NCBI GenBank assembly: GCA_037013495.1
Contig: CM072810.1
Location: 33,199,843-33,263,842 of the forward strand
Length of the DNA: 64,000 nt
Source: Hippophae tibetana
Taxonomy: Eukaryota; Streptophyta; Magnoliopsida; Rosales; Elaeagnaceae
Direction of reading: 5' to 3'
The notes below the pieces were generated by a model. It did no database searches and was not told where the DNA came from. It saw only the letters and a list, made by a program, of their open reading frames with translations. A program made the position numbers and the translations under genes. Position 1 is the first letter of the stretch. Each line of letters opens with the position of its first letter. Below, in pieces: positions 27,082 to 41,800 of this stretch.

Positions 27082-30000
27082 AAAAAATAAATCTAGAACT
27101 ACGAAGTTGACCAAAAATATTGAACTCTATATCAAGCAAGAGGATGAAACTTGGAACAAATTCTAATCATGTTTTTCAAACACTATCAACTACTTCTACA
27201 AATTGGGTGGACCAATCTGGAAAGGGAAATAGATTGAGAAATTCCTTACTAGCTTACCTTATAATTTTCAAGCAAAAGTTACCTTGCTTAAATACATGAA
27301 AAATCCTTGTGAACTTACTGTTAAATGAATCACTTGGGCAAGTATTGGAACTGCATCACTTGTATCCAATATGTCAGCCATCTACTTTCGAGGATGGAAA
27401 GAGCTTGGCTTTATAGACATCAAGGATAGTGGTCTTAGCGATGATCTTTTGGACACAATTGTTAGAAATGATGACTCTAACCCCAATGAAGAGAATGGGA
27501 TCTACTTTCCCAGAGATTTACTAAATTTCTTAGATAGAATTAGCCCATTTTTAGGGGTTGTAGAAAAACATAATACGAGCTCTAAAATGATTATTTCAAT
27601 GAATTTAGAGTTGTACTTCTTCCAAACAACATGAAATATTTGGTAGACCACTCATATAGGTATTTGAGCTAAAAAATAAATCTAGAACTACGAAATTGAC
27701 CAAAAATTTTGACCTCTATATCAAGCAAGAGGCTGAAACTTGGAACAAATTCTAATCTTGTTTTTCAAACACTATCAACTACTCGTACAATTTGGGTCGA
27801 CCTATCAGGAAAGAGAAGTACATTGAGAAATTCCTTACTAGCTTACCTTATCATTTTCAAGCAAAAGTTACCTTGCTTAAATACATGAAAAATCCTTGTG
27901 AACTTACTGTTAAATGAATCACTTGGGCAAGTATTCGAACTGCATCACTTGTAACCAATATGTCAGGCATCCACTTTCGAGGACGGAAAGAGCTTGGCTT
28001 TATAGACATCAAGGATAGTGGTCTTAGCGAAAATCTTTTTGACACAATTGTTAGGAATGATGACTCTAATACCAATGAAGAGAAATGAGATCTACTTTCC
28101 CAGAGAGTTACTAAATTTGTTAGATAGAATTAACCCTTTTTAGGGGTTTTGAAAAAAATAATCCGAGCTCTAAAATGATTATTTCAATGAATTTAGAGTT
28201 GTACTTCTTCCAAACAACATGAAATATTTTGCAGACCACTCATATAAGTATTTGAGCTAAAAAATAAATCTAGAACTACGAAGTTGAATAAAAATTTTGA
28301 ACTCTATATCAAGCAAGAGGATGAAACTTGGAACAAATTCTAACATTTTTTTCAAACATTCTCAACTACTCGTACAATTTGGGTGGATCTATTAGGAAAG
28401 AGAAGTACATTGAGAAATTCCTTACTAGCTTACCTTATAATTTTGAAGCAAAAGTTACCTTGCTTAAATACATGAAAAATCCTTGTGAACTTACTGTTAA
28501 ATGAATCACTTGGGCAAGTATTCGAACTGCATCACTTGTAACCAATATGTCAGCCATCCACTTTCTAGGACGGAAAGAGCTTTGCTTTATAGACATCAAG
28601 GATAGTGGTCTTAGCGAAAATCTTTTTGACACAATTGTTTGAAATGATGACTCTAATACCAATGAAGAGAAATGGGATCTACTTTCCCAGAGAGTTACTA
28701 AATTTCTTCGATAGAATTAACCCTTTTTAGGGGTTTTAGAAAAAAATAATCCGAGCTCCAAAATGTTTATTTCAATGAAGTTAGAGTTGTACTTCTTCCA
28801 AACAACATGAAATATTTTGCAGACCACTCATATAAGTATTTGAGCTAAAAAATAAATCTAGAACTACGAAGTGGACCAAAAATATTGAACTCTATATCAA
28901 GCCAGAGGATGAAACTTGGAACAAATTCTAATCATGTTTTTCAAACATTGTCAACTACTCGTACAATTTGGGTGGATCTATTAGGAAAGAGAAGTACATT
29001 GAGAAATTCCTTACTAGCTTACCTTATAATTTTGAAGCAAAAGTTACCTTGCTTAAATACATGAAAAATCCTTGTGAACTTACTGTTAAATGAATCACTT
29101 GGGCAAGTATTCGAACTGCATCACTTGTAACCAATATGTCAGCCATCCACTTTCGAGGAAGGAAAGAGCTTTGCTTTATAGACATCAAGGATAGTGGTCT
29201 TAGCGAAAATCTTTTTGACACAATTGTTAGAAATGATGACTCTAATACCAATGAAGAGAAATGGGATCTACTTTCCTAGAGAGTTACTAAATTTCTTCGA
29301 TAGAATTAACCCTTTTTAGGGGTTTTAGAAAAAAATAATCCGAGCTCCAAAATGTTTATTTCAATGAAGTTAGAGTTGTACTTCTTCCAAACAACATGAA
29401 ATATTTTGCAGACCACTCATATAAGTATTTGAGCTAAAAAATAAATCTAGAACTACGAAGTTGACCAAAAATATTGAACTCTATATCAAGCAAGAGGATG
29501 AAACTTGGAACAAATTCTAATCATGTTTTTCAAACACTATCAACTACTTCTACAAATTGGGTGGACCAATCTGGAAAGGGAAATAGATTGAGAAATTCCT
29601 TACTAGCTTACCTTATCATTTTCAAGCAAAAGTTACCTTGCTTAAATACATGAAAAATCCTTGTGAACTTACTGTTAAATGAATCACTTGGGCAAGTATT
29701 CGAACTGCATCACTTGTAACCAATATGTCAGCCATCCACTTTCGAGGAAGGAAAGAGCTTTGCTTTATAGACATCAAGGATAGTGGTCTTAGCGAAAATC
29801 TTTTTGACACAATTGTTAGAAATGATGACTCTAATACCAATGAAGAGAAATGGGATCTACTTTCCCAGAGAGTTACTAAATTTCTTAGATAGAATTAACC
29901 CTTTTTAGGGGTTTTGGAAAAAAATAATCCGAGCTCCAAAATGATTATTTCAATGAATTTAGAGTTGTACTTCTTCCAAACAACATGAAATATTTTGCAG

Positions 30001-32380
30001 ACCACTCATATAGGTATTTGAGCTAAAAAATAAATCTAGAACTACGAAATTGACCAAAAATTTTGACCTCTATATCAAGCAAGAGGCTGAAACTTGGAAC
30101 AAATTCTAATCATGTTTTTCAAACATTATCAACTACTCGTACAATTTGGGTGGATCTATTAGGAAAGAGAAGTACATTGAGAAATTCCTTACTAGCTTAC
30201 CTTATAATTTTCAAGCAAAAGTTACCTTGCTTAAATACATGAAAAATCCTTGTGAACTTACTGTTAAATGAATCACTTGGGCAAGTATTCGAACTGCATC
30301 ACTTGTAACCAATATGTCAGCCACCCACTTTCGAGGAAGGAAAGAGCTTTGCTTTATAGACATCAAGGATAGTGGTCTTAGCGAAAATCTTTTTGACACA
30401 ATTGTTAGAAATGATGACTCTAATACCAATGAAGAGAAATGGGATCTACTTTCCCAAAGAGTTACTAAATTTCTTCGATAGAATTAACCCTTTTTAGGGG
30501 TTTTAGAAAAAAATAATCCGAGCTCCAAAATGTTTATTTCAATGAAGTTAGAGTTGTACTTCTTCCAAACAACATGAAATATTTTGCAGACCACTCATAT
30601 AAGTATTTGAGCTAAAAGATAAATCTAGAACTACGAAGTTGACCAAAAATATTGAACTCTATATCAAGCAAGAGGATGAAACTTGGAACAAATTCTAATC
30701 ATGTTTTTCAAACACTATCAACTACTTCTACAAATTGGGTGGACCAATCTGGAAAGGGAAATAGATTGAGAAATTCCTTACTACCTTACCTTATCATTTT
30801 CAAGCAAAAGTAACTTTGCTTAAATACATAAAAAATCCTTGCGAACTTACTGTTAAATGAATCACTTGGGCAAGTATTCGAACTGCATCACTTGTAACCA
30901 ATATGTCAGCCATCCACTTTCGAGGAAGGAAAGAGCTTTGCTTTATAGACATCAAGGATAGTGGTCTTAGCGAAAATCTTTTTGACACAATTGTTAGAAA
31001 TGATGACTCTAATACCAATGAAGAGAAATGGGATCTACTTTCCCAGAGAGTTACTAAATTTCTTCGATAGAATTAACACTTTTTAGGGGTTTTGGAAAAA
31101 AATAATCCGAGCTCCAAAATGATTATTTCAATGAATTTAGAGTTGTACTTCTTCCAAACAACATGAAATATTTTGCAGACCACTCATATAGGTATTTGAG
31201 CTAAAAAATAAATCTAGAACTACGAAATTGTCAAAAAATTTTGACCTCTATATCAAGCAAGAGGCTGAAACTTGGAACAAATTCTAATCATGTTTTTCAA
31301 ACATTATCAACTACTCGTACAATTTGGGTGGATCTATGAGGAAAGAGAAGTACATTGAGAAATTCCTTACTAGCTTACCTTATAATTTTCAAGCAAAAGT
31401 TACCTTGCTTAAATACATGAAAAATCCTTGTGAACTTACTGTTAAATGAATCACTTGGGCAAGTATTCGAACTGAATCACTTGTAACCAATATGTCAGCC
31501 ATCCACTTTCGAGGAAGGAAAGAGCTTTGCTTTATAGACATCAAGGATAGTGGTCTTAGCGAAAATCTTTTTGACACAATTGTTAGAAATGATGACTCTA
31601 ATACCAATGAAGAGAAATGGGATCTACTTTCCCAGAGAGTTACTAAATTTCTTAGATAGAATTAACCCTTTTTAGGGGTTTTGGAAAAAAATAATCCGAG
31701 CTCCAAAATGTTTATTTCTATGAATTTAGAGTTGTACTTCTTCCAAACAACATGAAATATTTTGCAGACCACTCATATAGGTATTTGAGCTAAAAAATAA
31801 ATCTAGAACTACGAAGTTGACCAAAAATATTGAACTCTATATCAAGCAAGAGGATGAAACTTGGAACAAATTCTAATCATGTTTTTCAAACACTATCAAC
31901 TACTTCTACAAATTGGGGGGACCAATCTGGAAAGGGAAATAGATTGAGAAATTCCTTACTAGCTTACCTTATCATTTTCAAGCAAAAGTTACCTTGCTTA
32001 AATACATGAAAAATCCTTGTGAACTTACTGTTAAATGAATCACTTGGGCAAGTATTCGAACTGCATCACTTGTAACCAATATGTCAGCCATCCACTTTCG
32101 AGGAAGGAAAGAGCTTTGCTTTATAGACATCAAGGATAGTGGTCTTAGCGAAAATCTTTTTGACACAATTGTTAGAAATGATGACTCTAATACCAATGAA
32201 GAGAAATGGGATCTACTTTCCCAGAGAGTTACTAAATTTCTTCGATAGAATTAACCCTTTTTAGGGGTTTTAGAAAAAAATAATCCGAGCTCCAAAATGT
32301 TTATTTCAATGAAGTTAGAGTTGTACTTCTTCCAAACAACATGAAATATTTTGCAGACCACTCATATAAGTATTGGAGCT
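27082..32380 (+). repeat. 9-monomer HOR (5299 bp), copy 2 (M47-M55)
   Basis: Monomers start at 27082, 27671, 28259, 28847, 29436, 30025, 30614, 31203 and 31792. All nine unit-specific markers of copy 1 recur in order at an offset of exactly 5299 bp. Variants 'AGTATTGGAACTGC' (near 27347) and 'GTTGAATAAAAATT' (near 28283) are shared with copy 3 but not copy 1, so copies 2 and 3 are the most recent pair. Confidence 0.93.
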
Positions 32381-35300
32381 AAAAAATAAATCTAGAACTA
32401 CGAAGTTGACCAAAAATATTGAACTCTATATCAAGCAAGAGGATGAAACTTGGAACAAATTCTAATCATGTTTTTCAAACACTATCAACTACTTCTACAA
32501 ATTGGGTGGACCAATCTGGAAAGGGAAATAGATTGAGAAATTCCTTACTAGCTTACCTTATAATTTTCAAGCAAAAGTTACCTTGCTTAAATACATGAAA
32601 AATCCTTGTGAACTTACTGTTAAATGAATCACTTGGGCAAGTATTGGAACTGCATCACTTGTATCCAATATGTCAGCCATCTACTTTCGAGGATGGAAAG
32701 AGCTTGGCTTTATAGACATCAAGGATAGTGGTCTTAGCGATGATCTTTTGGACACAATTGTTAGAAATGATGACTCTAACCCCAATGAAGAGAATGGGAT
32801 CTACTTTCCCAGAGATTTACTAAATTTCTTAGATAGAATTAGCCCATTTTTAGGGGTTGTAGAAAAACATAATACGAGCTCTAAAATGATTATTTCAATG
32901 AATTTAGAGTTGTACTTCTTCCAAACAACATGAAATATTTGGTAGACCACTCATATAGGTATTTGAGCTAAAAAATAAATCTAGAACTACGAAATTGACC
33001 AAAAATTTTGACCTCTATATCAAGCAAGAGGCTGAAACTTGGAACAAATTCTAATCTTGTTTTTCAAACACTATCAACTACTCGTACAATTTGGGTCGAC
33101 CTATCAGGAAAGAGAAGTACATTGAGAAATTCCTTACTAGCTTACCTTATCATTTTCAAGCAAAAGTTACCTTGCTTAAATACATGAAAAATCCTTGTGA
33201 ACTTACTGTTAAATGAATCACTTGGGCAAGTATTCGAACTGCATCACTTGTAACCAATATGTCAGGCATCCACTTTCGAGGACGGAAAGAGCTTGGCTTT
33301 ATAGACATCAAGGATAGTGGTCTTAGCGAAAATCTTTTTGACACAATTGTTAGGAATGATGACTCTAATACCAATGAAGAGAAATGAGATCTACTTTCCC
33401 AGAGAGTTACTAAATTTGTTAGATAGAATTAACCCTTTTTAGGGGTTTTGAAAAAAATAATCCGAGCTCTAAAATGATTATTTCAATGAATTTAGAGTTG
33501 TACTTCTTCCAAACAACATGAAATATTTTGCAGACCACTCATATAAGTATTTGAGCTAAAAAATAAATCTAGAACTACGAAGTTGAATAAAAATTTTGAA
33601 CTCTATATCAAGCAAGAGGATGAAACTTGGAACAAATTCTAACATTTTTTTCAAACATTCTCAACTACTCGTACAATTTGGGTGGATCTATTAGGAAAGA
33701 GAAGTACATTGAGAAATTCCTTACTAGCTTACCTTATAATTTTGAAGCAAAAGTTACCTTGCTTAAATACATGAAAAATCCTTGTGAACTTACTGTTAAA
33801 TGAATCACTTGGGCAAGTATTCGAACTGCATCACTTGTAACCAATATGTCAGCCATCCACTTTCTAGGACGGAAAGAGCTTTGCTTTATAGACATCAAGG
33901 ATAGTGGTCTTAGCGAAAATCTTTTTGACACAATTGTTTGAAATGATGACTCTAATACCAATGAAGAGAAATGGGATCTACTTTCCCAGAGAGTTACTAA
34001 ATTTCTTCGATAGAATTAACCCTTTTTAGGGGTTTTAGAAAAAAATAATCCGAGCTCCAAAATGTTTATTTCAATGAAGTTAGAGTTGTACTTCTTCCAA
34101 ACAACATGAAATATTTTGCAGACCACTCATATAAGTATTTGAGCTAAAAAATAAATCTAGAACTACGAAGTGGACCAAAAATATTGAACTCTATATCAAG
34201 CCAGAGGATGAAACTTGGAACAAATTCTAATCATGTTTTTCAAACATTGTCAACTACTCGTACAATTTGGGTGGATCTATTAGGAAAGAGAAGTACATTG
34301 AGAAATTCCTTACTAGCTTACCTTATAATTTTGAAGCAAAAGTTACCTTGCTTAAATACATGAAAAATCCTTGTGAACTTACTGTTAAATGAATCACTTG
34401 GGCAAGTATTCGAACTGCATCACTTGTAACCAATATGTCAGCCATCCACTTTCGAGGAAGGAAAGAGCTTTGCTTTATAGACATCAAGGATAGTGGTCTT
34501 AGCGAAAATCTTTTTGACACAATTGTTAGAAATGATGACTCTAATACCAATGAAGAGAAATGGGATCTACTTTCCTAGAGAGTTACTAAATTTCTTCGAT
34601 AGAATTAACCCTTTTTAGGGGTTTTAGAAAAAAATAATCCGAGCTCCAAAATGTTTATTTCAATGAAGTTAGAGTTGTACTTCTTCCAAACAACATGAAA
34701 TATTTTGCAGACCACTCATATAAGTATTTGAGCTAAAAAATAAATCTAGAACTACGAAGTTGACCAAAAATATTGAACTCTATATCAAGCAAGAGGATGA
34801 AACTTGGAACAAATTCTAATCATGTTTTTCAAACACTATCAACTACTTCTACAAATTGGGTGGACCAATCTGGAAAGGGAAATAGATTGAGAAATTCCTT
34901 ACTAGCTTACCTTATCATTTTCAAGCAAAAGTTACCTTGCTTAAATACATGAAAAATCCTTGTGAACTTACTGTTAAATGAATCACTTGGGCAAGTATTC
35001 GAACTGCATCACTTGTAACCAATATGTCAGCCATCCACTTTCGAGGAAGGAAAGAGCTTTGCTTTATAGACATCAAGGATAGTGGTCTTAGCGAAAATCT
35101 TTTTGACACAATTGTTAGAAATGATGACTCTAATACCAATGAAGTGAAATGGGATCTACTTTCCCAGAGAGTTACTAAATTTCTTAGATAGAATTAACCC
35201 TTTTTAGGGGTTTTGGAAAAAAATAATCCGAGCTCCAAAATGATTATTTCAATGAATTTAGAGTTGTACTTCTTCCAAACAACATGAAATATTTTGCAGA

Positions 35301-38300
35301 CCACTCATATAGGTATTTGAGCTAAAAAATAAATCTAGAACTACGAAATTGACCAAAAATTTTGACCTCTATATCAAGCAAGAGGCTGAAACTTGGAACA
35401 AATTCTAATCATGTTTTTCAAACATTATCAACTACTCGTACAATTTGGGTGGATCTATTAGGAAAGAGAAGTACATTGAGAAATTCCTTACTAGCTTACC
35501 TTATAATTTTCAAGCAAAAGTTACCTTGCTTAAATACATGAAACATCCTTGTGAACTTACTGTTAAATGAATCACTTGGGCAAGTATTCGAACTGCATCA
35601 CTTGTAACCAATATGTCAGCCACCCACTTTCGAGGAAGGAAAGAGCTTTGCTTTATAGACATCAAGGATAGTGGTCTTAGCGAAAATCTTTTTGACACAA
35701 TTGTTAGAAATGATGACTCTAATACCAATGAAGAGAAATGGGATCTACTTTCCCAGAGAGTTACTCAATTTCTTCGATAGAATTAACCCTTTTTAGGGGT
35801 TTTAGAAAAAAATAATCCGAGCTCCAAAATGTTTATTTCAATGAAGTTAGAGTTGTACTTCTTCCAAACAACATGAAATATTTTGCAGACCACTCATATA
35901 AGTATTTGAGCTAAAAGATAAATCTAGAACTACGAAGTTGACCAAAAATATTGAACTCTATATCAAGCAAGAGGATGAAACTTGGAACAAATTCTAATCA
36001 TGTTTTTCAAACACTATCAACTACTTCTACAAATTGGGTGGACCAATCTGGAAAGGGAAATAGATTGAGAAATTCCTTACTACCTTACCTTATCATTTTC
36101 AAGCAAAAGTAACTTTGCTTAAATACATAAAAAAATCCTTGCGAACTTACTGTTAAATGAATCACTTGGGCAAGTATTCGAACTGCATCACTTGTAACCA
36201 ATATGTCAGCCATCCACTTTCGAGGAAGGAAAGAGCTTTGCTTTATAGACATCAAGGATAGTGGTCTTAGCGAAAATCTTTTTGACACAATTGTTAGAAA
36301 TGATGACTCTAATACCAATGAAGAGAAATGGGATCTACTTTCCCAGAGAGTTACTAAATTTCTTCGATAGAATTAACACTTTTTAGGGGTTTTGGAAAAA
36401 AATAATCCGAGCTCCAAAATGATTATTTCAATGAATTTAGAGTTGTACTTCTTCCAAACAACATGAAATATTTTGCAGACCACTCATATAGGTATTTGAG
36501 CTAAAAAATAAATCTAGAACTACGAAATTGTCAAAAAATTTTGACCTCTATATCAAGCAAGAGGCTGAAACTTGGAACAAATTCTAATCATGTTTTTCAA
36601 ACATTATCAACTACTCGTACAATTTGGGTGGATCTATGAGGAAAGAGAAGTACATTGAGAAATTCCTTACTAGCTTACCTTATAATTTTCAAGCAAAAGT
36701 TACCTTGCTTAAATACATGAAAAATCCTTGTGAACTTACTGTTAAATGAATCACTTGGGCAAGTATTCGAACTGAATCACTTGTAACCAATATGTCAGCC
36801 ATCCACTTTCGAGGAAGGAAAGAGCTTTGCTTTATAGACATCAAGGATAGTGGTCTTAGCGAAAATCTTTTTGACACAATTGTTAGAAATGATGACTCTA
36901 ATACCAATGAAGAGAAATGGGATCTACTTTCCCAGAGAGTTACTCAATTTCTTCGATAGAATTAACCCTTTTTAGGGGTTTTAGAAAAAAATAATCCGAG
37001 CTCCAAAATGTTTATTTCAATGAAGTTAGAGTTGTACTTCTTCCAAACAACATGAAATATTTTGCAGACCACTCATATAAGTATTTGAGCTAAAAGATAA
37101 ATCTAGAACTACGAAGTTGACCAAAAATATTGAACTCTATATCAAGCAAGAGGATGAAACTTGGAACAAATTCTAATCATGTTTTTCAAACACTATCAAC
37201 TACTTCTACAAATTGGGTGGACCAATCTGGAAAGGGAAATAGATTGAGAAATTCCTTACTACCTTACCTTATCATTTTCAAGCAAAAGTAACTTTGCTTA
37301 AATACATAAAAAATCCTTGCGAACTTACTGTTAAATGAATCACTTGGGCAAGTATTCGAACTGCATCACTTGTAACCAATATGTCAGCCATCCACTTTCG
37401 AGGAAGGAAAGAGCTTTGCTTTATAGACATCAAGGATAGTGGTCTTAGCGAAAATCTTTTTGACACAATTGTTAGAAATGATGACTCTAATACCAATGAA
37501 GAGAAATGGGATCTACTTTCCCAGAGAGTTACTAAATTTCTTCGATAGAATTAACACTTTTTAGGGGTTTTGGAAAAAAATAATCCGAGCTCCAAAATGA
37601 TTATTTCAATGAATTTAGAGTTGTACTTCTTCCAAACAACATGAAATATTTTGCAGACCACTCATATAGGTATTTGAGCTAAAAAATAAATCTAGAACTA
37701 CGAAATTGTCAAAAAATTTTGACCTCTATATCAAGCAAGAGGCTGAAACTTGGAACAAATTCTAATCATGTTTTTCAAACATTATCAACTACTCGTACAA
37801 TTTGGGTGGATCTATGAGGAAAGAGAAGTACATTGAGAAATTCCTTACTAGCTTACCTTATAATTTTCAAGCAAAAGTTACCTTGCTTAAATACATGAAA
37901 AATCCTTGTGAACTTACTGTTAAATGAATCACTTGGGCAAGTATTCGAACTGAATCACTTGTAACCAATATGTCAGCCATCCACTTTCGAGGAAGGAAAG
38001 AGCTTTGCTTTATAGACATCAAGGATAGTGGTCTTAGCGAAAATCTTTTTGACACAATTGTTAGAAATGATGACTCTAATACCAATGAAGAGAAATGGGA
38101 TCTACTTTCCCAGAGAGTTACTAAATTTCTTAGATAGAATTAACCCTTTTTAGGGGTTTTGGAAAAAAATAATCCGAGCTCCAAAATGTTTATTTCTATG
38201 AATTTAGAGTTGTACTTCTTCCAAACAACATGAAATATTTTGCAGACCACTCATATAGGTATTTGAGCTAAAAAATAAATCTAGAACTACGAAGTTGACC

Positions 38301-38858
38301 AAAAATATTGAACTCTATATCAAGCAAGAGGATGAAACTTGGAACAAATTCTAATCATGTTTTTCAAACACTATCAACTACTTCTACAAATTGGGGGGAC
38401 CAATCTGGAAAGGGAAATAGATTGAGAAATTCCTTACTAGCTTACCTTATCATTTTCAAGCAAAAGTTACCTTGCTTAAATACATGAAAAATCCTTGTGA
38501 ACTTACTGTTAAATGAATCACTTGGGCAAGTATTCGAACTGCATCACTTGTAACCAATATGTCAGCCATCCACTTTCGAGGAAGGAAAGAGCTTTGCTTT
38601 ATAGACATCAAGGATAGTGGTCTTAGCGAAAATCTTTTTGACACAATTGTTAGAAATGATGACTCTAATACCAATGAAGAGAAATGGGATCTACTTTCCC
38701 AGAGAGTTACTAAATTTCTTCGATAGAATTAACCCTTTTTAGGGGTTTTGGAAAAAAATAATCCGAGCTCCAAAATGATTATTTCAATGAATTTAGAGTT
38801 GTACTTCTTCCAAACAACATGAAATATTTGGTAGACCACTCATATAGGTATTTGAGCT
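32381..38858 (+). repeat. 9-monomer HOR, copy 3, extended to 11 monomers (M56-M66)
   Basis: Monomers start at 32381, 32970, 33558, 34146, 34735, 35324, 35913, 36503, 37092, 37681 and 38270. Up to about 36.7 kb it follows copy 2 almost base for base. M63 then starts as unit 8 but finishes as unit 6, after which units 7, 8 and 9 are read again. The copy is therefore longer by two monomers. The marker 'GAGTTACTCAATTTC' occurs only at about 35758 and 36937, at the two ends of the duplicated stretch. M66 starts as unit 9 but its tail differs from that of copies 1 and 2. Confidence 0.88.
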
Positions 38859-41800
38859 AAAAAATACATCTAGAACTACGAAATTGTCAAAAAATTTTGA
38901 CCTCTATATCAAGCAAGAGGCTAAAACTTGGAACAAATTCTAATCATGTTTTTCAAACATTATCAACTACTCGTACAATTTGGGTGGATCTATGAGGAAA
39001 GAGAAGTACATTGAGAAATTCCTTACTAGCTTACCTTATAATTTTCAAGCAAAAGTTACCTTGCTTAAATACATGAAAAATCCTTGTGAACTTACTGTTA
39101 AATGAATCACTTGGGCAAGTATTCGAACTGCATCACTTGTAACCAATATGTCAGCCATCCACTTTCGAGGAAGGAAAGAGCTTTGCTTTATAGACATCAA
39201 GGATAGTGGTCTTAGCGAAAATCTTTTTGACACAATTGTTAGAAATGATGACTCTAATACCAATGAAGAGAAATGGGATCTACTTTCCCAGAGAGTTACT
39301 AAATTTCTTCGATAGAATTAACACTTTTTAGGGGTTTTGGAAAAAAATAATCCGAGCTCCAAAATGATTATTTCAATGAATTTAGAGTTGTACTTCTTCC
39401 AAACAACATGAAATATTTTGCAGACCACTCATATAGGTATTTGAGCTAAAAAATAAATCTAGAACTACGAAATTGTCAAAAACTTTTGACCTCTATATCA
39501 AGCAAGAGGCTAAAACTCGGAACAAATTCTAATCATGTTTTTCAAACATTATCAACTACTCGTACAATTTGGGTGGATCTATGAGGAAAGAGAAGTACAT
39601 TGAGAAATTCCTTACTAGCTTACCTTATAATTTTCAAGCAAAAGTTACCTTGCTTAAATACATGAAAAATCCTTGTGAACTTACTGTTAAATGAATCACT
39701 TGGGCAAGTATTCGAACTGCATCACTTGTAACCAATATGTCAGCCATCCACTTTCGAGGAAGGAAAGAGCTTTGCTTTATAGACATCAAGGATAGTGGTC
39801 TTAGCGAAAATCTTTTTGACACAATTGTTAGAAATGATGACTCTAATACCAATGAAGAGAAATGGGATCTACTTTCCCAGAGAGTTACTAAATTTCTTAG
39901 ATAGAATTAACCCTTTTTAGGGGTTTTGGAAAAAAATAATCCGAGCTCCAAAATGTTTATTTCTATGAAATTAGAGTTGTACTTCTTCCAAACAACATGA
40001 AATATTTTGCAGACCACTCATATAGGTATTTGAGCTAAAAAATAAATCTAGAACTACGAAATTGACCAAAAATTTTGACCTCTATATCAAGCAAGAGGGT
40101 GAAACTTGGAACAAATTCTAATCATGTTTTTCAAACATTATCAACTACTCGTACAATTTGGGTGGATCTATTAGGAAAGAGAAGTACATTGAGTAATTCC
40201 TTACTTGCTTACCTTATCATTTTCAAGCAAAAGTTACCTTGCTTAAATACATGAAAAATCCTTGTGAACTTACTGTTAAATGAATCACTTGGGCAAGTAT
40301 TCGAACTGCATCACTTGTAACCAATATGTCAGCCATCCACTTTCGAGGAAGGAAAGAGCTTTGCTTTATAGACATCAAGGATAGTGGTCTTAGCGAAAAT
40401 CTTTTTGACACAATTGTTAGAAATGATGACTCTAATACCAATGAAGAGAAATGGGATCTACTTTCCCAGAGAGTTACTAAATTTCTTCGATAGAATTAAC
40501 CCTTTTTAGGGGTTTTAGAAAAAAATAATCCGAGCTCCAAAATGTTTATTTCAATGAAGTTAGAGTTGTACTTCTTCCAAACAACATGAAATATTTTGCA
40601 GACCACTCATATAAGTATTTGAGCTAAAAAATAAATCTAGAACTAGGAAGTTGACCAAAAATATTGAACTCTATATCAAGCCAGAGGATGAAACTTGGAA
40701 CAAATTCTAATCATGTTTTTCAAACATTGTCAACTACTCGTACAATTTGGGTGGATCTATTAGGAAAGAGAAGTACATTGAGAAATTCCTTACTAGCTTA
40801 CCTTATAATTTTGAAGCAAAAGTAACCTTGCTTAAATACATGAAAAATCCTTGTGAACTTACTGTTAAATGAATCACTTGGGCAAGTATTCGAACTGCAT
40901 CACTTGTAACCAATATGTCAGCCATCCACTTTCGAGGAAGGAAAGAGCTTTGCTTTATAGACATCAAGGATAGTGGTCTTAGCGAAAATATTTTTGACAC
41001 AATTGTTAGAAATGATGACTCTAATACCAATGAAGAGAAATGGGATCTACTTTCCCAGAGAGTTACTAAATTTCTTCGATAGAATTAACCCTTTTTAGGG
41101 GTTTTAGAAAAAAATAATCCGAGCTCCAAAATGTTTATTTCAATGAAGTTAGAGTTGTACTTCTTCCAAACAACATGAAATATTTTGCAGACCACTCATA
41201 TAAGTATTTGAGCTAAAAAATAAATCTAGAACTACGAAATTGACCAAAAATATTGAACTCTATATCAAGCAAGAGGATGAAACTTGGAACAAATTCTAAT
41301 CATGTTTTTCAAACACTATCAACTACTCGTACAAATTGGGTGGACCAATCTGGAAAGGGAAATAGATTGAGAAATTCCTTACTAGCTTACCTTATCATTT
41401 TCAAGCAAAAGTTACCTTGCTTAAATACATGAAAAATCCTTGTGAACTTACTGTTAAATGAATCACTTGGGCAAGTATTCGAACTGCATCACTTGTAACC
41501 AATATGTCAGCCATCCACTTTCGAGGAAGGAAAGAGCTTTGCTTTATAGACATCAAGGATAGTGGTCTTAGCGAAAATCTTTTTGACACAATTGTTAGAA
41601 ATGATGACTCTAATACCAATGAAGAGAAATGGGATCTACTTTCCCAGAGAGTTACTAAATTTTTTAGATAGAATTAACCCTTTTTAGGGGTTTTGGAAAA
41701 AAATAATCCGAGCTCCAAAATGATTATTTCAATGAATTTAGAGTTGTACTTCTTCCAAACAACATGAAATATTTTGCAGACCACTCATATAGGTATTTGA

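Noticed and set aside
20016-38858. A prokaryotic operon or tandem gene-family reading of the many similar ORFs
   Set aside because: ORFs are short, lie on both strands at a fixed satellite period, and lack start-site context or variation expected of a gene family.
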